Assembly (NCBI GenBank): GCA_029449235.1
Contig: JANATG010000009.1
Location: 248,001-312,000, forward strand
Length of the DNA stretch: 64,000 nt
Origin: Linnemannia schmuckeri
Taxonomy: Eukaryota; Mortierellomycota; Mortierellomycetes; Mortierellales; Mortierellaceae
Direction: 5' to 3'
This document shows positions 24,001-33,711 of the stretch, piece by piece; the stretch's first letter is position 1; every line of letters begins with the position of its first letter. The position numbers were made by a program, and so were the translations under genes. The notes beneath the pieces are model-generated. The model ran no database searches. It was given only the letters and a program-made list of their open reading frames with translations, and was not told the origin of the DNA.

Positions 24001-26451
24001 GAGTTTGCGGTATCCGACACGGGAGTTGGTATTCCTGCCAACAAGATCACAGAGCTTTTTACGTCCTTTTCGCAGGTCGATATCTCTGTCAGTACGCGAT
24101 TTGGCGGTACTGGATTAGGCCTGGCCATCAGTGCCAGCTTGGTCGAAAAGATGGGTGGAAACATCTGGGTCGAAAGCACAGAGGGGGTTGGGTAAGTCTT
24201 CTTGTACTGAACGTCTTGGCGCATAATTGAAAAAGTGTCAGAAACCATAAAGCAGGATACTTATATTTACTTTCATTGATTTTAGGTCGCGATTCACATT
24301 CACGATTCCTTTCACCATCTGCCAGTCATCCGAAACGGAATCTCATCCGTCAGCGACTGCGCCCTCTTCACCTGTCTCTACGCCCATTCGACATGAGTCT
24401 GCAGGCCGAAGCAATTTGGATACTTTCCAGTTGCCTGCTTCCAGCACATCCCAATCGCCTTTATTGTCCTCAGCTCCTGAGAGCAGTTTGATAGAGCAAC
24501 CAGCAGAGCAAAGGTCGGCAACGGAGGAAGACAAACCGAGTGAGAGCAGGGCACCGCCTAGCTCGGTCGCCACCTCACCCACGGAGCTATCAAAGCCGAC
24601 CGTGCCAACTTATGCCAAGATCGTCGAGTCGACCATGAAGCCATTGGCCATTGATGGTGTTCCTCTGCGCATCTTGCTCGCGGAAGACAATGTTGGTAAG
24701 ATTTTTTTCTTTTTGTTTTTCGTGTACAGACAGCAATTTTCGAGCGGCGCGTTGTCATCATTTTCTGCAATCGGGCGGACATAGCTCTAGATCGTCGCTA
24801 ACAACCTTACGTTTATTTCTTGTGACATATAGTTAACCAAAAGATTGCAGTAGGGGTTCTCAAGAAACTTGGATATGAGAATGTCGACATTGCTGAGAAC
24901 GGCCTTGAAGTCATCCAAAAGCTGGACCAAGGGTCTATCTACGACGTTATCCTTGTAAGTCCCGTATTCCTTGCCGATTTTTTTCTTTGGCTCTCGATGG
25001 TTTCTGAACTCGTCTAATCACATCTATGCGCTATTTCTACTTTTCATAAGATGGATGTGTCGATGCCAGTTATGGACGGGATTGATGCGACAAAGACGAT
25101 TGTGGACAGGCGGCTGCGCGGTTTGTTGTCACATGCTGCAGAGAGTAGCGGTTGCGACACTTCGGCACTGGAAGGACATCAGAGCAATGGAATTCACAAT
25201 TCACTGGAGTCATCGTCAGAGAGAGGGTACAAGGACTACCAGAATCTCTATGTGATCGCCCTCACTGCCTCAGCAATGGGATCGGACAAGGAACGCTGCA
25301 TGGAGGCTGGCATGGATGACTTTATGACCAAGCCTTTTGCCCTCTTGGAAATGAAGCGCGTCTTAAACGAGTATATTCACAAATGGGATGGCGGAGCTCT
25401 TAAGGTCAGGAACGAGACTTGTCTCTCGGCTGCTCTGGCTGCTGTCAAGAGCCGATGCAACACGCCTAATGGATCGAGTGATAGGCCATTGACACCCACA
25501 ATCGGCAAGTCCCCAAGTGCCTACTCCTCAGCCGTTAGCTTAGCCGACCATGACTCGACCGACAGTCTTTGTTCGCTTGGCTGCGCCGCTGTCACGGATA
25601 CTCAATGCGGAGATGGACATCACTCTGGCACCAGCAGCGCCAATGGCTCGTCTCCTCCTTCCAGTATGGGTCGTTCACGGATCGAGACGCCTCGACCTCT
25701 TCGACGCAACCTGGATGCCATTGGCTGCAGCCTCTTTTCTGCCGGCAGACGGTCGCACAGTGAGGCGGTTTTGAATGGACTTTTGGGACCAGTTGCAATG
25801 GAAGGCGGACTTTTGGCTTCCCGACGTGCGTCAGATGTGTTTTCGTTGGCGAAGCGCGAATGGCGGTCGGGACTTGGTCTGGGCAATGAGAATCTCAATG
25901 GCGTCCATGACATCCATCCATTGGACCCTCTCGTTGACGGTGCACAGGCTGAGCAGGATCGGGAGAATGGTGTGACCAGCCCAAGCAACAGTAACCTTGC
26001 CCCTAACCCTAATCATGGTGCTAATGGATTCTCGCACCCTCATTTGCGAGTCAAACGAGTCATGTCGCCCAGCAGTCTTTCAAAGGAGCAGGACTTTGGA
26101 GGATTGTACAAGCCCACGGCATCGCCCCTTTCACCGCTGAGTCTTTTAACGACCGACACCGAAGGTTCGTCTTCGGTCTCGCCTCCATTGTCGTCGTCGT
26201 CGACTGCTTCGCCCACTGAAGCCACGGCGAGGCGACCATCGAGCGGTGACGAAACGCTGCTCCTAAGTCCTCGCGAAGATCCACGCTTCTTGTCGGTTTC
26301 GGTCCCAGTCAAAGACAAACCCAGCACGGAGACAGAGCCTGCCAATGCACAGGCGAATGGTGATGTCAAAGTTAAGGAATTCAAGGACGAGCAGCAACAG
26401 CAGCAGCTTGCCGATGGACAGTGTGGGCCAGCACCGCCGCGGACCGTGTGA
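18029..26451 (+). CDS. hybrid sensor histidine kinase (PAS-GAF-HisKA-HATPase-REC)
   Basis: Nine exons (18029-19811, 21473-22190, 22276-22662, 22759-22876, 23047-23140, 23333-24191, 24286-24695, 24833-24954, 25051-26451) give about 1963 residues. A PAS-like segment near 50-105 (FESSADPIIVCDLNGLVCAW) is followed by about 480 residues of Ser/Thr/Pro-rich low complexity. A GAF-like domain spans roughly 735-940. The H-box FLADMSHEIRNPMN has phospho-acceptor H960. The N-box has N1102 and N1106, then G-boxes DTGVGIP and GGTGLGLAIS. The receiver has E1453/D1454, phospho-acceptor D1499, T1569 and K1591, with a 45-residue insertion before the ALTAS strand. No transmembrane segment is seen, so a cytosolic sensor signalling through Ypd1-type phosphorelay is likely. 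The first intron is 1661 nt, far longer than the others. The joined phase is exact, but a two-gene model is not excluded. Confidence 0.85.
20110..20134 (+). repeat. A25 homopolymer in the long first intron of the histidine kinase gene
   Basis: An uninterrupted A-run within the 1.66-kb intron (19812-21472). The intron otherwise consists of CT-rich and mixed sequence with only low-complexity ORFs. Confidence 0.85.
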
Positions 26452-27840
26452 CTCGCGAGAGGAGATAAAAAGAGGAAGTCGGTTGTTACTTTGTATTTTG
26501 CTGGAGTGATCGTCATCATTGTCGGGCTTTGGTTTGGGCTTTAAAAAGCCCATGCTCCTGCCTGTGGTTAATTTCACTTCATTTCATTATTATTACTTTT
26601 TTTTTTTTTTTTTCTTGCATTTTATGGTTCGAAATTTATTCCTTATTACTTTTCTATTTTTTCATCATCCGTCTTCATTTGCCTTCATTCACATTTTGTT
26701 GTAACTACACCCAGCCCTTTATTCTTTTTCTTTCTTTTTCTTTCTTTTCATAGTGTATCTCACCCCTACCCTTCACTCATCCTCTTCCACATTCCAAACC
26801 TTGTACTTTTTTTCATCCGACCAATAACTCGAAAACCAAGAAAAAAATTAGCTGCTCCCCCGATTTTGCCGTCTATGTGCCTGTCATGATCTGATCTGTG
26901 CTTTAGGATGTAGTGTTGTGAGTTGTTCACGTTTGCGTTTACTGATGAAAATCAAGATGAGCTTGGGCTGGTTTAAGGGTCTTGAAAATCTTGACACCAC
27001 CAAGGTTGTATAAAACTCATGTACTGATATTTCAGAGATGCGTCGAGATAAAGGACGTTGTTGCAAAATAAGGTCGTGGCTAGGCAGCGGTGGCGACGCC
27101 TTAGATTAGCACATATTCTTTGTAGACATAGTATTAGTAGTGTGCCCAGCCCTCTTATCTGCTCTTTGTCCTTTTACACATCACTACTTGGACGAGAGCA
27201 GTACTGACAAGAGTTTCGTTGGCGCGCTGCAGTGTATCGTTTCGTGTGGTTCCTTAGGACACTGTTATCACTACCCCCGTACCAATTGAGGACTTAACAG
27301 CGGTCCTACAACTCTGGCCTTCGACCCTCTCTCTGAGTAACAACGTGTCAAGATAAAAAATGCGTTACGATAAGGAGTGCGTTATTTTTTAGATGATAGA
27401 TGTGGCTTTGTTTTCTTAGATGATGGTAAAGTATAGATCATGCCCACACCCCAAACTTCGAGGTCTCAGTAAAACCTCACGGAGTCATTAGTATGAAAAC
27501 TTCTTTTCTTGTTTTCCTCTCTCCTTCATCTTTTCGAACTCATTCTTCCGCTTTCAATCACTATATGTTCCTTCCTTACTGCAGAAACAGGGACGTTCAT
27601 TCTCCTGCTGCCTTATCACTTATCTATGAACGAGGGCATTTCAAATCAGGCAGATAACTCATCTAGACGGTTTCGTTGAGATGAAATATAACACATTGGA
27701 TAAATGACACAACAGAGAGGTAGAAAAAATAGAAAAATGAATAGTGTACATGCGCCCAGAAACGAAGTTGCTGCAGAAAACATTGTTGTGAATCCATTCA
27801 CCTCGACCCCCCCTCCTCCCATGCCCATTTTTTACTTTTC

Positions 27841-27851
27841 GTATAAAAAGC
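27841..27851 (+). promoter_or_regulatory. orphan TATA-like element
   Basis: GTATAAAAAGC is identical to the elements upstream of the linker-histone and secreted-repeat genes. The 14-mer TTCGTATAAAAAGC (27838-27851) is shared exactly with the latter. No ORF of note follows within 300 bp, so it may serve a noncoding RNA, be a relic promoter, or be chance. Confidence 0.3.
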
Positions 27852-29834
27852 ATGCCATGTGGCCCTAGTGAATCCCTCGACAGTCTCTTTTTGCTTTTTG
27901 CTTTTTGCATTTATTGGTACACATGAGCAAAAATACATCTTCTTAGAAATCAAAGGAAAAAAATCAAAGTCTCTTTCAAGGGCTTGTAAACAATCACACG
28001 AAAGATCGTAGGAAGAAGTAGAGCGGATAAAAAAAGAAAACAACGACGGGACGTCGTACATGCGAATCGGTGTAGAGAAGAAACCATACTATCATCATAG
28101 TTCTCGCCCGTGTCCTCGAACTATTTGGTACTGTTGTTTTTTCTTTTTACATTATTGTTGAGACTAAAGCGGAAAGAGTTTGCCCAGTCGCGACGCGACA
28201 GCTGTGTGTGTTTCTTTAATTTTTTTGTATTGGAAACGTGGATATGCAAAAAAATCAAAGTTTTCAAATATCGATGTAAGAAATCAAGCTCTTTTTTCCA
28301 ACAGGTCCCTAAAGTTCAGTGACCGATCCTAAGAAATGGAAAATGTCCTAGTGCAAAAAAGGGGTATGTCAAGTCATTTGTCATTGACATATCGCGCACG
28401 AGTTTCTTTTTCATTGCGACGACATGAGCGACCTGCCTACGACCAGCTTCATCGTGGTTGGTGCGACGTTTTCAGAACGTCAGACGGATAGAATCAAAGA
28501 AACAAAAAGGATGTGAGAGATCCAATGTCGAAATCTATCCCTCTCTATGTATTGATCTGTTTGCGTGAACAAAGCACCGATGGATTAGAGATAATGGGTA
28601 ATCGGCGGCCTTCGACATGAAGACAAAGAATGGCAAAATACTTACTGAAAAAAGGCATTATAAATGTGGCTTTACCTTGTAACTGCCTATCAAAAGTTGA
28701 AGCAACCACCTGTCTGGCTCGCATCACCTTGCTGACAGATTTACATTTTTTTTTTGGACCAAAACAGTCCGTGCAATCATTTCACTTATTGATAAATGTG
28801 GACCGACTAACTACACGTCTATGCGAACCTGCTTAAGTTTGGCAATTTTTTTTTTTCTCGCAAGAATAAATATCATGGAAGCGAGTACAATGGAGATCGG
28901 CCATCAATAAGATATTGTCTTTGAATGAAAACTAGAAGATAGACACGAAAAGCGAAAAGTCTTAAACCTCTCGCGCACGAATCAAACAGCGGCAGCCGAC
29001 ATCGACCCCTGGCGCAGGGGAATCCCAGAAGCATCATGACGATGGTGGTATGATTGTCTACTTGGGAAATGAGAGGCGCCCAGCTTAGCAGCCTACTGAA
29101 TCGATGACGTGAGGGTGCATGGATTATCCAAGGCGAGAGGTTACTCACTCAACGCATCGCTTCACATTTACTGCTAGGTTACTTGAAACAAGTTGCAGTC
29201 ATATTAAAAACCATTAGGTGCCAACGGCCATGGTACCAAGAAGCGGTACTCGTCGCCAACGATTGAAGAAAAGGAGCTATTGGGAAGTGTTTACTGATCC
29301 TTGATCTTTGAAGACATATGGAGGAATTAAAGGGCTTAGTCTACCGTGATCTCATTTCACGATCTTCAAGCTGTTTTCTTAAAAGTGTGCAAGAGTCAAG
29401 TCTATCGATACATGATCGCCGATAATCAACGGAGTGTGGGAAAGGTATAGCTTGCAAGGGACAGTAATATCCTTGGCATCCATGGTTGCATTGAAAGCGA
29501 GACATAGGTCCTTGCGGTGGTCAACCTGTGCTCTTTACGCAAGTTTTCAAAATAGGCACAGGTTAGTTCCAACCTTAATCCTTTTTATCCAGAAATGATT
29601 TTTAAAAGGAAAGCATTTGGCCGGAGATATTAAAGAAAAGAATGGTTCAGTCAGTGAACTATCCTGAAAACTTTAGTTACTTATTTGAAAAGTGTGAATA
29701 CATTGTGTACGCGGCCATATCTATCCACTATTTCAAAGGACGCACTAAGAGCACGAGAGGCTACCGCCGCAACGGTCGATCCATAATGCTCTAATATTTA
29801 TTTCGAAACACGATAAGGCGGATCTGAAGGACAA

Positions 29835-30830
29835 TGATCCGCTCTCTTCATATTTGTTTCAGGCTGGAATAGAAATAGCCCACCATGACCTGAATCCGCA
29901 TCTTTCAAAAGAACACTCAAAACGCGTGAAAGCGTGAACCCCAAACCGAGATCGGGGATCCTAATTTTATTTTTAAGTAGGAAAAGGCTAATTGCAATAA
30001 GGCCACGCTAATCCAAGGTCTTTAAAGGATCACTCAAAATGTGTAAAGAGATAACTCACCGGGATATTGAATTCGCGTGCCCCAAGTGAGAAATAATTGA
30101 AACGTGTAAAGTGGTAGTCCACTGGGGCATCAAATTCGCGAACTTGAAATGATGCTTGAAAAACTAGAAAGACGGTGATCACCCGGTTCAGAATCCCAGG
30201 TGCCAAAAAATATCAACTGCAGGAAGGGCAAAGTGATCACAAATAGAGAGAAGTGGCTCAATGCGCTTTCGATCAAAATCGTTGTTGTTCGGCAATGCAT
30301 CCGAAAGATAAAGGAAGAACGAAGTCTCCATAATGTCTATCCACGACAAGCATGTATTTGTTTCAAAAGCGTCACAAGGTCGTACATCGTGGCCGTATCC
30401 CCAATGTCGAATTTTTTAAAATGCTTAAATGGAACGCGACTACGTCTCGGCTTCATAGCCATTAGTGAAGGGGCTTCCATCCTTGCTCGTCGAACGAGCA
30501 GTCAAAAAGTGCAAAGGCGCTGCTCAAAACAGTATATCCCTAAGTCTGATTTATATTCAACGCAGACAAAGCGCGGAAGCTGGACCACCAGAGCATTAAT
30601 CCGCCATTTCAAGTGCCATTTGAAACACGTAAAGACACACCATCTATCGAATATTAATCTGTCATCTTCAGCTTTATTTCAGAACACGCAAACAGTCATA
30701 CATCGTCAAGATAATCATTCATCTTCAATTTCGTATTCGATATATGCATGGAGTGTGATGTAGTCCATTCGCATCTCAACCTACAATGTTCAAATGGTTA
30801 CTCACAACTCCTTACGCTTTTCAAACCTGA
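29835..30830. repeat. degenerate tandem repeat, period about 57-63 bp
   Basis: Successive units begin with AATCCGC or AATTCGCG, carry a core like TTGAAACGTGTAAAG, and end with a block like GGTGACTCACCGGGG. The clearest copies start near 29892, 30017, 30078, 30137 and 30193. A unit before them (near 29837) and further weaker copies near 30597, 30655 and 30712 share AATCYG and GAAACACGTAAAG-type cores. Identity between units is only moderate, so the array is old or mutation-scarred. It shows no coding or CRISPR-like character. Confidence 0.6.
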
Positions 30831-31380
30831 TTCCGTGCTTTTCAGCTTACCTTTCACAACGCGTGAGGGGTCACACACTACAACGTTATCCACGAGCTCG
30901 ATTTTTTAATCAGATGTGTAAATAGGTGGTTTACCGGAATTTTATCTATGTTCTCCATCTGGTTGTTCGCATCAGACAAGAAATGATCGAAAGGGATGTA
31001 AAACCGTTGTATTCTCAAAAATATCGCTATAACGATATATAGACTCGTTAACAGAGGTATAGATCGTTTGCGAAGAACAGACTTTGGATTTATTTTAGTA
31101 TATACCCTGTCATTCAACCCAAGTCCACCGGTCCTTTTTTGACTAAAGAATACGAACTTTTCTTTTTCAATTCAACCGCGTCTCAATGTCACGAAAAAAA
31201 AAGAAAACACTGACCTCGGCTATATATAGTTTGAGTTCGCGTTGAGGTTCCTTATCTTCACAAACTTGCTGCAGATCATTTGTCACTCCATTGCGGGAAA
31301 AGAAGGTACATATTCTTTGAGTAAACCAAAAAAATACAAAAAAAAAAAAATGAAGTTGGGAAAAGATGAGAGGTACGACT

Positions 31381-31405
31381 AAAAAAAAAAAAAAAAAAAA
31401 AAAAA
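31381..31405 (+). repeat. A25 homopolymer
   Basis: Uninterrupted run of 25 A in the 3' flank of the secreted repeat-protein gene, one of several tracts of about this length in the window. Confidence 0.85.
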
Positions 31406-31454
31406 TACTTAAGCATCGGTCAATTGCCACTTCAATTTTTTTTTCGGGCATTAT

Positions 31455-31460
31455 TTTATT
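31455..31460 (-). terminator. candidate poly(A) signal of the secreted repeat-protein gene
   Basis: TTTATT on the plus strand reads AATAAA on the minus strand about 120 nt downstream of the stop codon at 31579. Confidence 0.4.
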
Positions 31461-31578
31461 CTCTCACAATAACACGGCTACTTGAATTGTCATTTAAAAT
31501 CCATGACCATCATCTACTATTCTTCTCAGATTTTTTCCGACAAAGCGACTAGAACAACACCCTTGCAACTTGGCGCTT

Positions 31579-32445
31579 TTAGTATTCGTCGAGGCGGGAG
31601 GTGGTGATGGTGCGTCTGGGAGGCTTCGCGATGGTAGTTGTAGAGACAGTAACCGTAGGCTTGGGAGGCTTCACGATGGTAGTCGTGGAGACAGTGACCG
31701 TAGGCTTGGGAGGCTTCGCGATGGTAGTTGTAGAGACAGTAACCGTAGGCTTGGGAGGCTTCACGATGGTAGTCGTGGAGACAGTAACCGTAGGCTTGGG
31801 AGGCTTCGCGATGGTAGTTGTAGAGACAGTAACCGTAGGCTTGGGAGGCTTCACGATGGTAGTCGTGGAGACAGTAACCGTAGGCTTGGGAGGCTTCGCG
31901 ATGGTAGTTGTAGAGACAGTAACCGTAGGCTTGGGAGGCTTCACGATGGTAGTCGTGGAGACAGTAACCGTAGGCTTGGGAGGCTTCGCGATGGTAGTTG
32001 TAGAGACAGTAACCGTAGGCTTGGGAGGCTTCACGATGGTAGTCGTGGAGACAGTAACCGTAGGCTTGGGAGGCTTCACAGTGGTGACTGGAGGCAAGCT
32101 AGTCTTGGGAGGCTTCACAGTGGTGACTGGAGGCAGGCTAGTCTTGGGAGGCTTCACAGTAGTGCCTGGAGGCAAGCTAGTCTTGGGAGGCTTCACAGTG
32201 GTGACTGGAGGCAGGCTAGTCTTGGGAGGCTTCACGGTGGTGACAGAGGTCAAGGTCCAGGAGGGGACAGGGACAGTGGAAGGAATGACTGCGCGAGCGA
32301 AAAAGTCGTAATCAGCCTGAGCCGCCCTCTGACGTTCAGCATCAACGACCCAATCATCCTCAACGGCAACGATGGGTTGAGGGAGAGCTTCGACACATGA
32401 GGCGATAACCAGGGTGGTGGCGACGAGGAGGGAAAGAATTTTCAT
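31579..32445 (-). CDS. secreted Lys/Pro/Thr-rich tandem-repeat protein
   Basis: A single exon encodes 288 residues. Residues 1-20 form a clear signal peptide (MKILSLLVATTLVIASCVEA) and no other hydrophobic segment exists. A short non-repetitive mature part (to about 65) is followed by four 13-residue KPPKTSLPPVTTV-type units. Ten 15-residue KPPKPTVTVSTTTI(V/A) units follow, with the last residue strictly alternating V and A, and the tail is RRTITTSRLDEY. Pro/Thr/Lys repeats of this kind suggest an O-glycosylated extracellular or cell-wall protein, but no family is recognised and no GPI signal is seen. A TATA element lies 98 bp upstream, supporting this strand over the two long ORFs on the other strand. 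Confidence 0.75.
   Translation of the reverse strand: MKILSLLVATTLVIASCVEALPQPIVAVEDDWVVDAERQRAAQADYDFFARAVIPSTVPVPSWTLTSVTTVKPPKTSLPPVTTVKPPKTSLPPGTTVKPPKTSLPPVTTVKPPKTSLPPVTTVKPPKPTVTVSTTTIVKPPKPTVTVSTTTIAKPPKPTVTVSTTTIVKPPKPTVTVSTTTIAKPPKPTVTVSTTTIVKPPKPTVTVSTTTIAKPPKPTVTVSTTTIVKPPKPTVTVSTTTIAKPPKPTVTVSTTTIVKPPKPTVTVSTTTIAKPPRRTITTSRLDEY
31619..32245. repeat. coding tandem repeats: 45-bp units in a 90-bp higher-order array, plus 39-bp units
   Basis: From about 31619 to 32080 a 45-bp unit is repeated ten times in two alternating variants (TTCGCGATGGTAGTTGTAG versus TTCACGATGGTAGTCGTGG). The true period is therefore 90 bp, and copies are almost identical. From about 32080 to 32245 a related 39-bp unit occurs four times. 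Near-perfect identity points to recent expansion or gene-conversion-like homogenisation. Confidence 0.9.
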
Positions 32446-33711
32446 GGTGGTGTTGGAATAGGGGTAAGAGGGGGAGTGGGGAAGACTATTTTCTTATGAG
32501 AGATTGTTCGACAAGGGAATAGCAATGAGGAGTGCGGTTGCGCTTTTTATACGAAAAAAGAAACACTTGGGCGTCGTCACATCCACCAAGAACTGCAGTT
32601 TTTTTTTCTTGTCATTTCGAGAAGGAAGTAGAAAGTGCTGAGGCAATGTATGCTTGGGATGCATCTGGTATTTCCGAAATCTTCATGCATGGTAATGTAC
32701 AATTTCTGGTGCAAGAGAAAGGTTAGAGAGATTGTTATCCTACGCCAAGTTTTGCTATTACCTTTTTTCTTTTCTTGTTCTCTCACTTCCTACGTGATCT
32801 ATTGAGTGTAAGTCTCATATCACAGCCCAATGGAGTGGAGCACGAAAATTAATTAAACAAAACAAAAAAACAAAAACAAGAAAAAACGAACGCGTAGGCG
32901 CTTAAGCACACGCGCGAGCGATTAACAAAAACCATCGAAAAAAAAACAAATGTTTGGGCGTGTGCTTCGGTTTTTTGACTCTCCGATCATCAATGGATTG
33001 TGGGCTAGGCGCAAAAGCAAGGGTTAAATGGGTTCATGCATGTGGGGACGCAAATCGACCAGTTAGGATCAAGCAAGAGTCGAAAAATATGTGCTAGGAA
33101 CGCTATTATTGGTTTCTGTTATACCCTGCATGAGCTAAAATTTACCTTTTTATTCTTTGTGTTCGCCGCAATGGCGCACCATTGCAATTAAAAAATAAAA
33201 AAAAAAGAAAGCAAGCAGGTGTGATGGAGTCAGGTTCCCCGACCATGTTGGCGCCAGTCCCTTGCGTAATTGACTCAGAGGATGGGATGTTGCGCCACAT
33301 GGAAATAATCTCAATTGGTCTTCTCACATACATGCACGGAAAAACTCCAATGATCCTTCTTTAGTAATGATAAGTGAAGACACAGAATGATTCTCTACGC
33401 CTACAAAAAAAATCTTAGAGAACATTTCAGGATCTCTTACTTATACGATAGCGCCGTACACCTAGCAAATGATTATGCATGGGCGCCAATTTGCAAAAAT
33501 TACCGAGGGAACCATTCCCCATTTGTTCAATCTACAAATGGGCGCACAACATTCCCAACCTGCATGAACACAATTTATAGCTGTCAGCCAAAATGATCTT
33601 GTCACAAATGGTACTATGTACATGTCTATTTTATTCGATATCTCACCTCTCGTTATTACGTATTGCAACACACAAAAAAAAAAACAAGCAACAACCAACA
33701 CCCTCTACTCT
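32446..33711. other. intergenic region upstream of the secreted repeat gene
   Basis: The first 120 bp hold the promoter of the minus-strand secreted gene. The rest (to the MEF2 stop at 33712) is AT-rich with A-runs and a short GC-rich patch near 32890-32930. No supportable gene was seen. Confidence 0.5.
32542..32552 (-). promoter_or_regulatory. TATA box of the secreted repeat-protein gene
   Basis: GTATAAAAAGC on the minus strand, 98 bp upstream of the ATG at 32445, identical to the element before the linker-histone gene. Confidence 0.6.

Larger units (their letters stand above)
26452..31578. other. 5.1-kb gene-poor region
   Basis: After the histidine kinase stop there is about 300 bp of T-rich 3' UTR-like sequence. 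Beyond that no conserved gene is visible on either strand. The only structure seen is an orphan TATA-like element at 27841, a small TTTTTGC triplication near 27890, the decayed tandem repeat at about 29835-30830, an A25 run at 31381-31405, and a poly(A) signal for the secreted repeat gene. ORFs up to 187 codons occur but overlap the repeat and show no family features. Confidence 0.5.

Noticed and set aside
26001..26012. Telomere-like CCCTAACCCTAA
   Set aside because: Only two units, inside the coding exon of the histidine kinase (Pro-Asn-Pro-Asn).
30187..30203. B-box-like GGTTCAGAATCCC suggesting a tRNA
   Set aside because: No A-box or cloverleaf upstream. The motif is part of the degenerate repeat unit.
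30200..30763. 187-codon plus-strand ORF in the gene desert
   Set aside because: It overlaps the degenerate ~60-bp repeat, has no domain-like pattern and no promoter or splice context.
29835..30830. CRISPR array
   Set aside because: Eukaryotic context, divergent whole-unit repeats and no constant repeat with unique spacers.
31570..32400. Long plus-strand ORFs over the repeat array
   Set aside because: They follow from repeat units that are multiples of three. The minus-strand frame has the signal peptide, TATA box and poly(A) signal.
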